The position numbers and the translations under genes are program-made. A DNA stretch of 64,000 bases from Paracoccus zhejiangensis (GTDB lineage Bacteria; Pseudomonadota; Alphaproteobacteria; Rhodobacterales; Rhodobacteraceae): positions 2,542,001-2,606,000 of the forward strand of contig NZ_CP025430.1 in the NCBI RefSeq assembly GCF_002847445.1. Reading direction: 5' to 3'. Below are positions 55,613 to 63,766 of this stretch, one piece after another; the stretch's first letter is position 1, and each line of letters begins with the position of its first letter. Below the pieces are notes generated by a model that saw nothing but the letters and a program-made list of their open reading frames with translations, was not told where the DNA came from and made no database searches.

Positions 55613-56257
55613 ATGAATTTCTCGACCCTATCTCTCGGCCTTCCCGCGGTTACCGTGGCGGTCTTCGCCGCCCTCGCGCTTCTGTCAGTGCTGGCGCTGA
55701 CCGTGACGATCTTCAAGATCCTGCAATTCCGTCGCATCGGGGTCGGCAAGGGCCGGCTTGCCGACCAGGTGCTGGACGACTGGCTGAACGGTCGCCCGGA
55801 CGAGGCCATGCGCAAGGCCGGTCAGGGCGATGGCGTGCTGCCGCGCGTGCTGCAAGCGGTGATGTCTGGCCTAAGGGCAAGGCCGAACGATCCTGACTAT
55901 GCCGAGGAGCTGGGTCGGCAATCGGCGCTGGTCGAGCTGTCCTCGATGGCGGCGCGGATGCGGCTGCTCGAGTCGGTGGTGCAGGCCGCGCCGATGCTGG
56001 GTCTCCTAGGCACGGTGATCGGCATGATCGATGCCTTCTCGGCCCTGTCGCAATCGACCGGTGCCATCGACCCGGCGCAGCTGGCCGGCGGCATCTGGAC
56101 GGCGCTGACCACCACGGCCATCGGCCTTGCCATCGCGCTGGTCACCTATTTCGTCGCCAACTGGCTCGAATCCCGCATCGATGCCGAGCGGCAGGATATC
56201 GAGATGGCGATCTCGGCCGCGATCCATGGCCGCGTGGCGGGCGGCGGGCGGCGCTGA
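55613..56257 (+). CDS. ExbB/TolQ-like proton channel subunit of the motor locus
   Basis: A 214-residue MotA/TolQ/ExbB family protein. Helices are near residues 10-35 (VTVAVFAALALLSVLALTVTIFKIL), 120-147 (SVVQAAPMLGLLGTVIGMIDAF) and 160-187 (GIWTALTTTAIGLAIALVTYFVANWL). The conserved pore motif GLLGTVIGMIDAF and the Thr cluster ALTTTAIG are intact, so proton conduction is likely. It lacks the long N-terminal arm of the housekeeping ExbB at 29710. The first ExbD-like gene follows after 3 nt. Confidence 0.85.
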   Translation: MNFSTLSLGLPAVTVAVFAALALLSVLALTVTIFKILQFRRIGVGKGRLADQVLDDWLNGRPDEAMRKAGQGDGVLPRVLQAVMSGLRARPNDPDYAEELGRQSALVELSSMAARMRLLESVVQAAPMLGLLGTVIGMIDAFSALSQSTGAIDPAQLAGGIWTALTTTAIGLAIALVTYFVANWLESRIDAERQDIEMAISAAIHGRVAGGGRR

Positions 56258-56260
56258 GCC

Positions 56261-56752
56261 ATGGCCGGGGCGCGGACCCATCCCCGGATCGAGCTGCCGC
56301 AACGCCAGCGCCGCTATGGCTTTGCGCTGACGCCGCTGGCCGATGCGATGTTCCAGCTGCTGGTCTTCTTCATGCTCTCGGCCAACCTGACGCCGTATTC
56401 GCTGCTGAGCCTCAAGGCCGGCACGATCGGCGGAGGAACCTCGGGCGAGACCCCTGCCGACAGCGGAGACGAGCCTGGCGCCACCGCCCTCTCGCCCGGC
56501 GATACCGCGGTGTGGTCGGTCAGCCGCGAATCCATCGTCGCCAGCGGCCAGCGCTTCGGCTTCGACGCGCTGCCGCAACTGGCCGAGGCGATGCAGGTGG
56601 CGGGTACCGCGCGGGTACTGTTGGTGACGCGCCCGGATGCGCAGGTGCAGGGGCTGGTCTCGGTGCTGGAGGCGCTTGCCGCGCATGGGATCACCGATGT
56701 GCAGATCGCCGGCGGCACTGCGGCGGGTTCCACCGCAGGGGTCCAGCCATGA
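56261..56752 (+). CDS. ExbD-like protein 1, keeps the proton-carrying Asp
   Basis: A 163-residue ExbD/TolR-like protein. A basic cytoplasmic start precedes one membrane helix LTPLADAMFQLLVFFML, with Asp28 at the place of the ExbD proton-binding Asp. A Gly/Ser-rich linker (residues about 55-78) leads to a TolR-like periplasmic domain with VLLVTRPDAQVQGLVSVLEALAAHGITDVQIA. It overlaps the second ExbD-like gene by ATGA. Confidence 0.85.
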   Translation: MAGARTHPRIELPQRQRRYGFALTPLADAMFQLLVFFMLSANLTPYSLLSLKAGTIGGGTSGETPADSGDEPGATALSPGDTAVWSVSRESIVASGQRFGFDALPQLAEAMQVAGTARVLLVTRPDAQVQGLVSVLEALAAHGITDVQIAGGTAAGSTAGVQP

Positions 56753-57156
56753 CCGTTTCGCTGCCCCCGCGACGCCAGCACACGCATATCGACGTGTCGC
56801 TGGCCATCGTCAATATCGTCCTGCTGCTGATCTTCTTCTTCATGGTGACTGGCCAGATCACCGCCGAGCGCCCCTCGGACGAGGTCGAGCTACCGATTAG
56901 CAGTAGCCTGCCGCTGGACCAGTTGCCACGCCCCCTGCTGGTCGTCACGCGCGACGGGCAATGGCTGCTTGACGGGGCCGAGGTCGCGCCCGATCTTCTG
57001 GAGGTGGCGCTGGAGGCGCTGCCCGAGCCGCTGACCCTGCATCTGCTGCTGGATCGCGGTGCGCCGGCTGATCTGCTGGTCGCGGTGCTGCAGAACCCGG
57101 CACTTGCCGAGCGTTCAGTGCGGCTGGTGACGCTGAAGGAGAGGACGGCCGAATGA
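56749..57156 (+). CDS. ExbD-like protein 2, lacks the proton-carrying Asp
   Basis: A 135-residue ExbD-like protein. Its membrane helix reads IDVSLAIVNIVLLLIFFFMV: the conserved Asp inside the helix is absent and Asn22 stands at or next to its place; Asp15 is at the membrane edge. The periplasmic part (ELPISSSLPLDQLPRPLLVV, then LLDRGAPADLLVAVLQ) has the TolR/ExbD fold. With protein 1 it could make a heterodimeric rotor with one proton site. It overlaps both neighbours by ATGA. Confidence 0.8.
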   Translation: MTVSLPPRRQHTHIDVSLAIVNIVLLLIFFFMVTGQITAERPSDEVELPISSSLPLDQLPRPLLVVTRDGQWLLDGAEVAPDLLEVALEALPEPLTLHLLLDRGAPADLLVAVLQNPALAERSVRLVTLKERTAE

Positions 57157-58244
57157 TTGGCCGGATGCAGGAAAAACGCGGATACTGGATCCAGGCGCTG
57201 GTCCTGTCCTTGGCGGTGCATGGCGTGGCAGCGGCCGCGGTGATGGATGTGCTGCCCTCGGTGCCCCGGCGCGATGACAGCCGGGCCCTGCCCGAGATCG
57301 ACATCCTGAGCCTGCCGGTCGAACAGGGCAGCGCCGCGCAGGTGGTACTCGATCAGGCGCAGCCGGTCACCGGCGCCGCAAGCGTCACCGCGACCCTGCC
57401 GCCCGCGCAGGTCCCGACGCCGGACCAGACATCAAAGGCCGAGCAGCCGGTGCTGACCCCCTCGGACGACATGATCGCGGCCACCACCGCCACGCCGGTG
57501 GAATCGGTCGAGCCCGTCACGACACCGAACACGCCGCCCGTTGACGGCAGCGATCCGATCAACGTTCCCGGTTCGCCGGAGGGCGATGGGCAGGGCGTCA
57601 CCCCCGGCTCGCCGCAGCAGAACGCCGCGATCAGCGATCTGGTGCTGCGTCTGCGCGAAAGGCTGGCCCAGCCCTGCCTGGCGGCGCTGCCGCAGACCAT
57701 CGGTGGGGACGAGGTCTTGCTGACCACGATCGGTGCCGTTGACCGCGACATTTCGGACCTGTTCCGCGATATCGCCGGCACGGTCGATGTGCCGATGACC
57801 GAGCGTTCGGTGCTGCTCGACGCGCGGCAATGCCCGGCGGTGGATTTTGTACGCGCCTCGGCCAGCTATCCGGCCCTGCCGTTGGTCCTGCGGCTCGAGG
57901 CCAGCGAGGTTGCCTCGGACGGCCAGCTGATCGGCGAGATCACCGGCGCGGGCGGCAATCCCGTGGCGCTGCTCATCATCGACGACAATGGCGTGGTGCA
58001 GGACCTTGGCCGCTTTACCCTGGCATCGGGCGAGGTGACCCGCTTCGACATTCCGGTCTACCGCGTCGGCGGCAACCGCGACACCAGCCAGCTGCTGATG
58101 GCCGTGGCCCTGCCCCAGCGTCCCGAGACCATTGCCGGCCTGTCGGGTCGCCTCGCCAGCGACTTCTTTCCGCCCTTAGCCGAGGCGGCGGCTGGCCGCG
58201 CGCTGATCGGGGTCGCCCCGGTCTATGTGCGCGCGGCGCCCTGA
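57153..58244 (+). CDS. TonB-like transducer with a non-TonB C-terminal domain
   Basis: A 363-residue protein with a single N-terminal helix WIQALVLSLAVHGVAAAAVM that contains Ser19-x3-His23, the motif TonB uses to couple to ExbBD. A Pro/Thr-rich spacer spans residues about 60-150. The C-terminal part (about 165-360: LRERLAQPCLAALPQT, VALLIIDDNGVVQDLGRF, RFDIPVYRVGGNRDTSQLLM) is not a TonB domain and I do not recognise it; the last section has a beta-rich look. ATGA overlap with ExbD-like 2. It ends 6 nt before the convergent tssH. Confidence 0.75.
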   Translation: MIGRMQEKRGYWIQALVLSLAVHGVAAAAVMDVLPSVPRRDDSRALPEIDILSLPVEQGSAAQVVLDQAQPVTGAASVTATLPPAQVPTPDQTSKAEQPVLTPSDDMIAATTATPVESVEPVTTPNTPPVDGSDPINVPGSPEGDGQGVTPGSPQQNAAISDLVLRLRERLAQPCLAALPQTIGGDEVLLTTIGAVDRDISDLFRDIAGTVDVPMTERSVLLDARQCPAVDFVRASASYPALPLVLRLEASEVASDGQLIGEITGAGGNPVALLIIDDNGVVQDLGRFTLASGEVTRFDIPVYRVGGNRDTSQLLMAVALPQRPETIAGLSGRLASDFFPPLAEAAAGRALIGVAPVYVRAAP

Positions 58245-58250
58245 GGCCCG

Positions 58251-60887
58251 TCAGGCAAAGACGTAGTCGAACTTGCCGTCCTTCATGGCGATTGTGACGT
58301 CGGACATGGCAGCACCCTCGACCATGCGCGAAAGAACCTGGCGTGAGAGGTCGGGCAGGATGGAATTGGTGATGATATTGTCGATCATCCGCCCGCCGCT
58401 GTCGGGATCGCGGCATTCGGCGACGATATGGTCGATCACCGCATCCTCCCAGCCCAGCTTTGCGCCATGTGCGCTGCGCATCCGCGCGACGATGGCGCCA
58501 AGTTTCAGCTTGGCAATACCGGCCAGAACCTCGCCGCCAAGCGGGAAATAGGGGATGGTCACGATCCGGCCCAGCAGCGCGGGCGGAAACACCTTCAGCA
58601 GTTCCGGCTTCAGCCGCGCCTCCAACGTTTCCATGTCGGGCGTGGTCTCGCCACCCTCGGCCATGTCCATGATGACATTGGTGCCGACATTCGAGGTCAG
58701 CAGGATCAGCGTGTTGCGGAAGTTGATCGGGCGGCCATTGCCATCCTCCATCATGCCCTTGTCGAACACCTGGAAGAACAGCTCGTGCACATCCGGATGG
58801 GCCTTCTCGATCTCGTCCAGCAGCACAACCGAATAGGGTTTGCGCCGCACCGCCTCGGTCAGCCGCCCGCCCTCGCCGTAACCGACATAGCCCGGCGGCG
58901 CGCCTTTCAGCAGGCTGACGGAATGGGCCTCCTGGAACTCGGACATGTTGATGGTGATGATGTTCTGCTCGCCGCCGTAAAGCTGTTCGGCCAGCGCCAG
59001 CGCGGTCTCGGTCTTGCCGACGCCCGAGGGGCCGGCCAGCATGAAGACACCGATGGGCTTGTTCGGGTTCGACAGGCCGGCGCGGCTGGTCTCGACCCGC
59101 TTGGCGATCATCTTCAGCCCGTGGTCCTGACCGATCACCCGTTCCTTCAGGTGATCGGCAAGACCCAGAATGGCCTGCAGTTCATCAGCCACCATCCGAC
59201 CCGCCGGGATGCCGGTCCAGTCGCTGATGACCGATGCCACTGCCTGCTCGTCCACATGCGGCCATATCATCCGGTCGTCGGGGTTGCGGTCCGCCAGCTT
59301 GGCCATTTCCGCCGCCATCTCGGCGCGCACGGCCTCGGCGTCGAAATTCTCGCCCTCGGCCTCGGCCAGACGTTCGCGCAACGCAAGGATCTGGTCGACC
59401 ACCGCCTTCTCCTCGGCATAGCCCGCCTCGGCCTCGGCCAGCTTGCCGCGCAGGGTCTCGGCCTCGCCCTCGGCCTCGGTCAGCCGCGCCTCGTTGGTCT
59501 CGCCCAGATCACGCTCGGCCTCTTTCGCCGCGATCTCGGTTTCCAGCGCCGCGATGGCTTCGCGCAGATCGGCGATGCGGGCAGGCGTGGCGTTCTGCGA
59601 GATCGCCACCCGGGCGCAGGCAGTATCTAGAAGGCTCACCGCCTTGTCCGGCAATTGCCGCGCCGGGATATAGCGGGCGGAGAGCGCCACGGCGGCGGTG
59701 ATCGCCTCGTCCGAGATGCGGACCTTGTGATGGCTTTCCATCGGATCAAGGATGCCGCGCAGCATGTAGCAGCATTGCTCGATCCCCGGCTCGTCCACCG
59801 TCACCGGCTGGAAACGCCGGGTCAAAGCCGGGTCCTTCTCGATATGGTTGCGATATTCGGCCCATGTCGTCGCCGCGATGGTGCGCAGGGTGCCGCGTGC
59901 CAGCGCCGGCTTCAGCAGGTTCGCCGCATCGCCCGTGCCCTGCGCCCCGCCCGCGCCGATCAGCGTATGCGCCTCGTCGATGAAGAGGATGATCGGGATC
60001 GGGCTCGCCTGCACCTCCTCGATCACCGAGCGCAGGCGCTGCTCGAACTCGCCCTTCATGCTGGCCCCGGCCTGCATCGCGCCGATATCCAGCATGTAGA
60101 GCCGCATCCCCTGCAGCGCCGGCGGCACATCGCCCGAGGCGAGACGCTGCGCGAAACCCTCGACCACGGCGGTCTTCCCCACCCCAGCCTCGCCGGTCAG
60201 GATCGGGTTGTTCTGGCGGCGGCGCAGCAGGATATCGACGATCTGACGGATCTCGTCATCGCGGCCAACGATGCGGTCCATCGTGCCCGATTCCGCCTGC
60301 GCGGTCATGTCGACCGAGAAGCGGCCAAGCGCGGTCTTGGCCCCACCTTCCGCCGCGCCCGGCGTGCCGGCCCCGACCAGGCCCGAGCCATCCATCGGCC
60401 GCATCGTCTCTTCTTCCGACCCGGCCCAGAGCGTGCGGCTGTCAGCGCTGATCCGGTCCACCGAGACCTCGCCGAAGACCGGCGAGATGGTCAGCAGTTC
60501 GCGCCTCAGATGCCCGTCGTTCAGCAGCGCCACCAGCACATGGCCGCTGCGGATCTGGGTCTCGCCAAAGAACAGCGTGGCATAGGTCCAGGCGTGGTTC
60601 AGGGCATCGCCAAGCGTGTCCGAGATTCCCGGCGTCTCCGTCACGCCCTTCTTCAGCGCCGCCATTGCCCGGTCAGCCTCTTGCAGCGCCTTGCCGCGAT
60701 CGAGGCCCAATTCGCGCAGCGTGACCGAGATGTCGCAGTCCTGGTTGGACAGCGCATGGAACAGCCAATGCGCCAGCTCGACATTGCGGTTGCCCTCGCC
60801 CCGGGCATGGCGCATCGCCTGAATGAAGGCGTCATAGCCGGCGCGGTTCATCTTGCCGGCGAATTTCTCGATACTGATTTCGGTCAT
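58251..60887 (-). CDS. tssH: T6SS sheath-recycling ATPase ClpV (TssH)
   Basis: An 878-residue AAA+ disaggregase that breaks down contracted TssBC sheath. The N domain (about residues 1-160) precedes D1 with Walker A ILTGEAGVGKTAVVEG near 235 and Walker B IILFIDEAHTLIG near 305; a coiled-coil middle region (about 430-520, rich in AEAE/EAEGE) follows; D2 has LAGPSGVGKTETALALAE near 620 and VVLLDEIEKAHPDV near 685. The spacing and ClpV-type N domain separate it from ClpB. It is the last gene of tssE-F-G-H, 9 nt after tssG. Confidence 0.92.
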   Translation of the reverse strand: MTEISIEKFAGKMNRAGYDAFIQAMRHARGEGNRNVELAHWLFHALSNQDCDISVTLRELGLDRGKALQEADRAMAALKKGVTETPGISDTLGDALNHAWTYATLFFGETQIRSGHVLVALLNDGHLRRELLTISPVFGEVSVDRISADSRTLWAGSEEETMRPMDGSGLVGAGTPGAAEGGAKTALGRFSVDMTAQAESGTMDRIVGRDDEIRQIVDILLRRRQNNPILTGEAGVGKTAVVEGFAQRLASGDVPPALQGMRLYMLDIGAMQAGASMKGEFEQRLRSVIEEVQASPIPIILFIDEAHTLIGAGGAQGTGDAANLLKPALARGTLRTIAATTWAEYRNHIEKDPALTRRFQPVTVDEPGIEQCCYMLRGILDPMESHHKVRISDEAITAAVALSARYIPARQLPDKAVSLLDTACARVAISQNATPARIADLREAIAALETEIAAKEAERDLGETNEARLTEAEGEAETLRGKLAEAEAGYAEEKAVVDQILALRERLAEAEGENFDAEAVRAEMAAEMAKLADRNPDDRMIWPHVDEQAVASVISDWTGIPAGRMVADELQAILGLADHLKERVIGQDHGLKMIAKRVETSRAGLSNPNKPIGVFMLAGPSGVGKTETALALAEQLYGGEQNIITINMSEFQEAHSVSLLKGAPPGYVGYGEGGRLTEAVRRKPYSVVLLDEIEKAHPDVHELFFQVFDKGMMEDGNGRPINFRNTLILLTSNVGTNVIMDMAEGGETTPDMETLEARLKPELLKVFPPALLGRIVTIPYFPLGGEVLAGIAKLKLGAIVARMRSAHGAKLGWEDAVIDHIVAECRDPDSGGRMIDNIITNSILPDLSRQVLSRMVEGAAMSDVTIAMKDGKFDYVFA

Positions 60888-60896
60888 TAAAAGTCC

Positions 60897-61853
60897 TCAG
60901 GCGGCAGGTCGGTCGGTATCCAGGGTAAAGGTGGCCGCGGTTACAAAATGCTCGGGGTCGTCATTGGCCGGGGCCAGCGCCGCCATCCAGCCGATGCTGG
61001 CGGATTTGCCCAGCACGGCGGGCTCTACCTCGGAGGCCGGCAGGGACAGCGACACGTCGACCACGAAGGTCTTGCCCAGATACCAGAAGACGATATCGGC
61101 CAGCCGCTGATAGCCGGGCTGGCCGGGCAGGAAGCGGCGGTACTGGGCAAGGCTCGCCGTGCGCAGATCCAGCCGGATCTTCTCGCCGACCGACTGCACC
61201 CGCGCGCCCAGGTACATGTCACGGCCAATGGAACTGCCGCGCTGGCCAAGCGCCGAAGTGTCGCTGGCGTCGAACTCCATCCAGTAGGGCACGTGCTCCT
61301 CGACATGGGTATCGACGCCCAGGTGGGTCTCGATCATCTGCCTGAGGCGAACCGGGCTGCGCACCCGGCCACCGAACAGCGAGACCATCGGCAGGCGGGC
61401 CAGATCGTGCAGCCCGTCATGGTCGCGGAAGGCCGGCGTGCCGATCCCGGCGATGGCGGCGACATAGCCGTTGAAGCGGTCGCTGCCCGGATGGTCGAAC
61501 TGGCTGATGGCATGGGCATCCGACCATGCGCGGAAGAACAGTTGCAGGAAGCGCGTCGCCAGGATGTCGGTGAAGGCGACAAAGCTGTCATCCCCGGTTT
61601 CCAGCCAGCGGGCGACCTCTTCGGTGGTGTTCAGCGGCAGCGCGCCTTGCGGGCCGAAGAAGCCCAGCACCTGCGCCCTGAGCGAACCGTTCCGGGTCTC
61701 GGAAAACTCGCCCGCCGGAAAGGCCAGCGAGGGGTCCTGACCGATCCGCACCACCTCGTCGCGCAAACGCGCGGCCCGGCCGATCGGCGGTTTCTCTGGC
61801 GCCTCGCGTTCCAGCCGGCGCAGCAGCGCCAGAAAGCCCTGATCGCCGCTCAC
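60897..61853 (-). CDS. tssG: T6SS baseplate protein TssG
   Basis: A 318-residue baseplate wedge subunit. Typical segments are FLALLRRLEREAPEKPPIGRAARLRDEVVRIGQDPSLAFPAGEF at the N terminus (residues about 7-50), the VLGFFGPQGALPLNTTEEV block near 70, and LFFRAWSDAHAI near 110. With TssF and TssE it forms the wedge round the spike. The GTG start overlaps the TssF stop (GTGA). Length is usual for the family. Confidence 0.9.
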   Translation of the reverse strand: MSGDQGFLALLRRLEREAPEKPPIGRAARLRDEVVRIGQDPSLAFPAGEFSETRNGSLRAQVLGFFGPQGALPLNTTEEVARWLETGDDSFVAFTDILATRFLQLFFRAWSDAHAISQFDHPGSDRFNGYVAAIAGIGTPAFRDHDGLHDLARLPMVSLFGGRVRSPVRLRQMIETHLGVDTHVEEHVPYWMEFDASDTSALGQRGSSIGRDMYLGARVQSVGEKIRLDLRTASLAQYRRFLPGQPGYQRLADIVFWYLGKTFVVDVSLSLPASEVEPAVLGKSASIGWMAALAPANDDPEHFVTAATFTLDTDRPAA

Positions 61854-63766
61854 AGCAAAGCCCCGCTGCCGGTGCGGGGCGGCCAGCGCATGATCTCGCC
61901 GCGCTGCTGGCTGATCGTCACCGACTGGGTGAAGCTGTTGATATTGGCGTATTCGGCAAAGAAGCGATCCAGCACGGCGGCGAGCGTGATGATGCCCGAG
62001 CCTTCAAAGGCCGCCTCGTCATAGGTCACGCTGATTTCCAGCCCGCGCGCCGGGAAGAAGCCATCGGCGCGGCGGATCGAGCGCACGACAGGCCGGGTCT
62101 TCAGCGACTTGATGCCCTGGATCTGCGCCTCGGTGATGCTGTCGGACATGTCGGCGAAGAGGCTCAGCAATTCGCGCAGGCTTTCCGCACCGTCGCGGCC
62201 CGGCCGGTCATCCAGCCCGAAATGGTTCAGCGACAGATAGGACAGAAGCCGCCAGTAGACATCCCCCTGTTCCGCCCGATGCGGCGCGCCCCGGTCGATC
62301 TCCAGCATGGAATCGCGCGGCTTGGTCGGGCCGATCAGGCAGGACAGCGCCACGCTGGTATCGCTGGTGAAGTGGAAATCGTCCTTGCTGCCGGCGATGG
62401 GCAGGTATTCGGGCAGGTGGCGGTTGGAACAGAGCGCCCGGATCTGCAACCGCTGCGCCCGGTTGGCGACCTCCTCGGCGGGCGGTTCGTAAAGCGCGAT
62501 ATAGGTCTCGGTGCCGCGATAGCGATGGCGGCTGCCAAAGCGGCGTTCATGCGTGGTCAGCCGACGGGGCTTCCGGCGGGCAGTGTAGTAGAGCGCCTGC
62601 CGGGGCGGGGTGCCGCCATCGGGCAGCGCGTAAAGCGGGCGCACCTCGACCTTGTCGGCGCTGCTGCCGTAATGGGCAAAGACCTGCGCGATGCGGTGGA
62701 TCTCGTAATGCGTGACCGGGCTACTGTCCGGCGTCACCACGAATTCATGTCGCTTCTGGTCCAGCCGCACCTGACTGCTGGTTTCCTCGAAGAGGTTGAT
62801 CGCCGGGGCACAGTTCAGCGCGACATGACCCGACCCCAGACGGGCGGCCAGGACATCGTCGCTGCGGCGGAACTCGATGACGATCTCGACCCGATCCGTG
62901 GGGATTCGCGACAGGAGGGGGCGCAGGCCGGTCAGGCGAAAGCCGAGATGCTTCCTCGGGAAGATGAAAGCCTCGCGCAGATGGGCGAAGCCGTCGAACA
63001 GGCGGGTATCGCGGCTGAACAGGCGTTCGCTTTCATCAAAGCCGATCTGGCTCAGCTGATCGGGGTTCAGCCGCAGGAAAGCCGGATCGCCCTGCTTGTC
63101 GATCCAGCGCAGCGAGATCCGCAGCCGGTCGCAATGGATCTGTTCATAGAGCGCCGCCGCCTGCCCGAAATCCGGCGCGGTCAGGTTCAGGACCAGCTCG
63201 TCCAGCGGCAAGCCGGCCATGCCGCCCGCCGTGCTGCGGCGGATGCCCAGTTGCAGCCCGGCCTTGGTCCGGGGATCGGGGTCCTGCCCCAGCGCGCCGA
63301 GGGGACCGGGCGCGTCGTGATAGGTGATCGCCTCCACCGACAGCGGCCAAAGGGTCAAGGGCGAGGTCAGCTGGAAGCGGCAGGAGACCCGCTGGTCGGC
63401 ATCGACAAAACGCGCATCCAGATATTCACCGGGCTGGAAGCGCCAGCCCTCGTCCAGCTTGCGCTCGTCCGCCGGAGGCTGGGCCTGCACCAGCATGACC
63501 GAGGGGATCGGCGCCAGGGCGTCGGGGAAGATCTGTTCCAGAAGCTCCGTGGTGAAGCCACGAAACTCCTCGTCCAGCTTCAGCTGCACCCGCGCGGCAA
63601 GGAAGGCCGTGCCTTCCAGCAGCCCGGCAACGGCCGGGTCGGTATTGTCGCGCAACAACCCGCCAAGGCGGTCGGCTATACCCGGATACTCGGCGGCAAA
63701 TTCGGCAGACCGCTCGTAGAGCATGGCCAGTTCGCGGTTGTAGAGGTCGCGGAAGGCCTTTCTCAT
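61850..63766 (-). CDS. tssF: T6SS baseplate protein TssF
   Basis: A 638-residue wedge subunit. The opening FRDLYNRELAMLYERSAEFAAEYPGIADRLGG (about residues 5-36) is the TssF signature, followed by FLAARVQLKLDEEFRGFTTELLEQIFPDALAPIPSVMLVQ. The C-terminal RGLEISVTYDEAAFEGSGIITLAAVLDRFFAEYANINSFTQ (about 575-615) is equally typical. It starts with ATG overlapping the TssE stop (ATGA) and is followed by coupled tssG. Confidence 0.92.
   Translation of the reverse strand: MRKAFRDLYNRELAMLYERSAEFAAEYPGIADRLGGLLRDNTDPAVAGLLEGTAFLAARVQLKLDEEFRGFTTELLEQIFPDALAPIPSVMLVQAQPPADERKLDEGWRFQPGEYLDARFVDADQRVSCRFQLTSPLTLWPLSVEAITYHDAPGPLGALGQDPDPRTKAGLQLGIRRSTAGGMAGLPLDELVLNLTAPDFGQAAALYEQIHCDRLRISLRWIDKQGDPAFLRLNPDQLSQIGFDESERLFSRDTRLFDGFAHLREAFIFPRKHLGFRLTGLRPLLSRIPTDRVEIVIEFRRSDDVLAARLGSGHVALNCAPAINLFEETSSQVRLDQKRHEFVVTPDSSPVTHYEIHRIAQVFAHYGSSADKVEVRPLYALPDGGTPPRQALYYTARRKPRRLTTHERRFGSRHRYRGTETYIALYEPPAEEVANRAQRLQIRALCSNRHLPEYLPIAGSKDDFHFTSDTSVALSCLIGPTKPRDSMLEIDRGAPHRAEQGDVYWRLLSYLSLNHFGLDDRPGRDGAESLRELLSLFADMSDSITEAQIQGIKSLKTRPVVRSIRRADGFFPARGLEISVTYDEAAFEGSGIITLAAVLDRFFAEYANINSFTQSVTISQQRGEIMRWPPRTGSGALL

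Noticed and set aside
58251..60887. ClpB chaperone instead of ClpV
   Set aside because: The N domain, the gene order with tssE-F-G and the shorter middle region favour ClpV/TssH.
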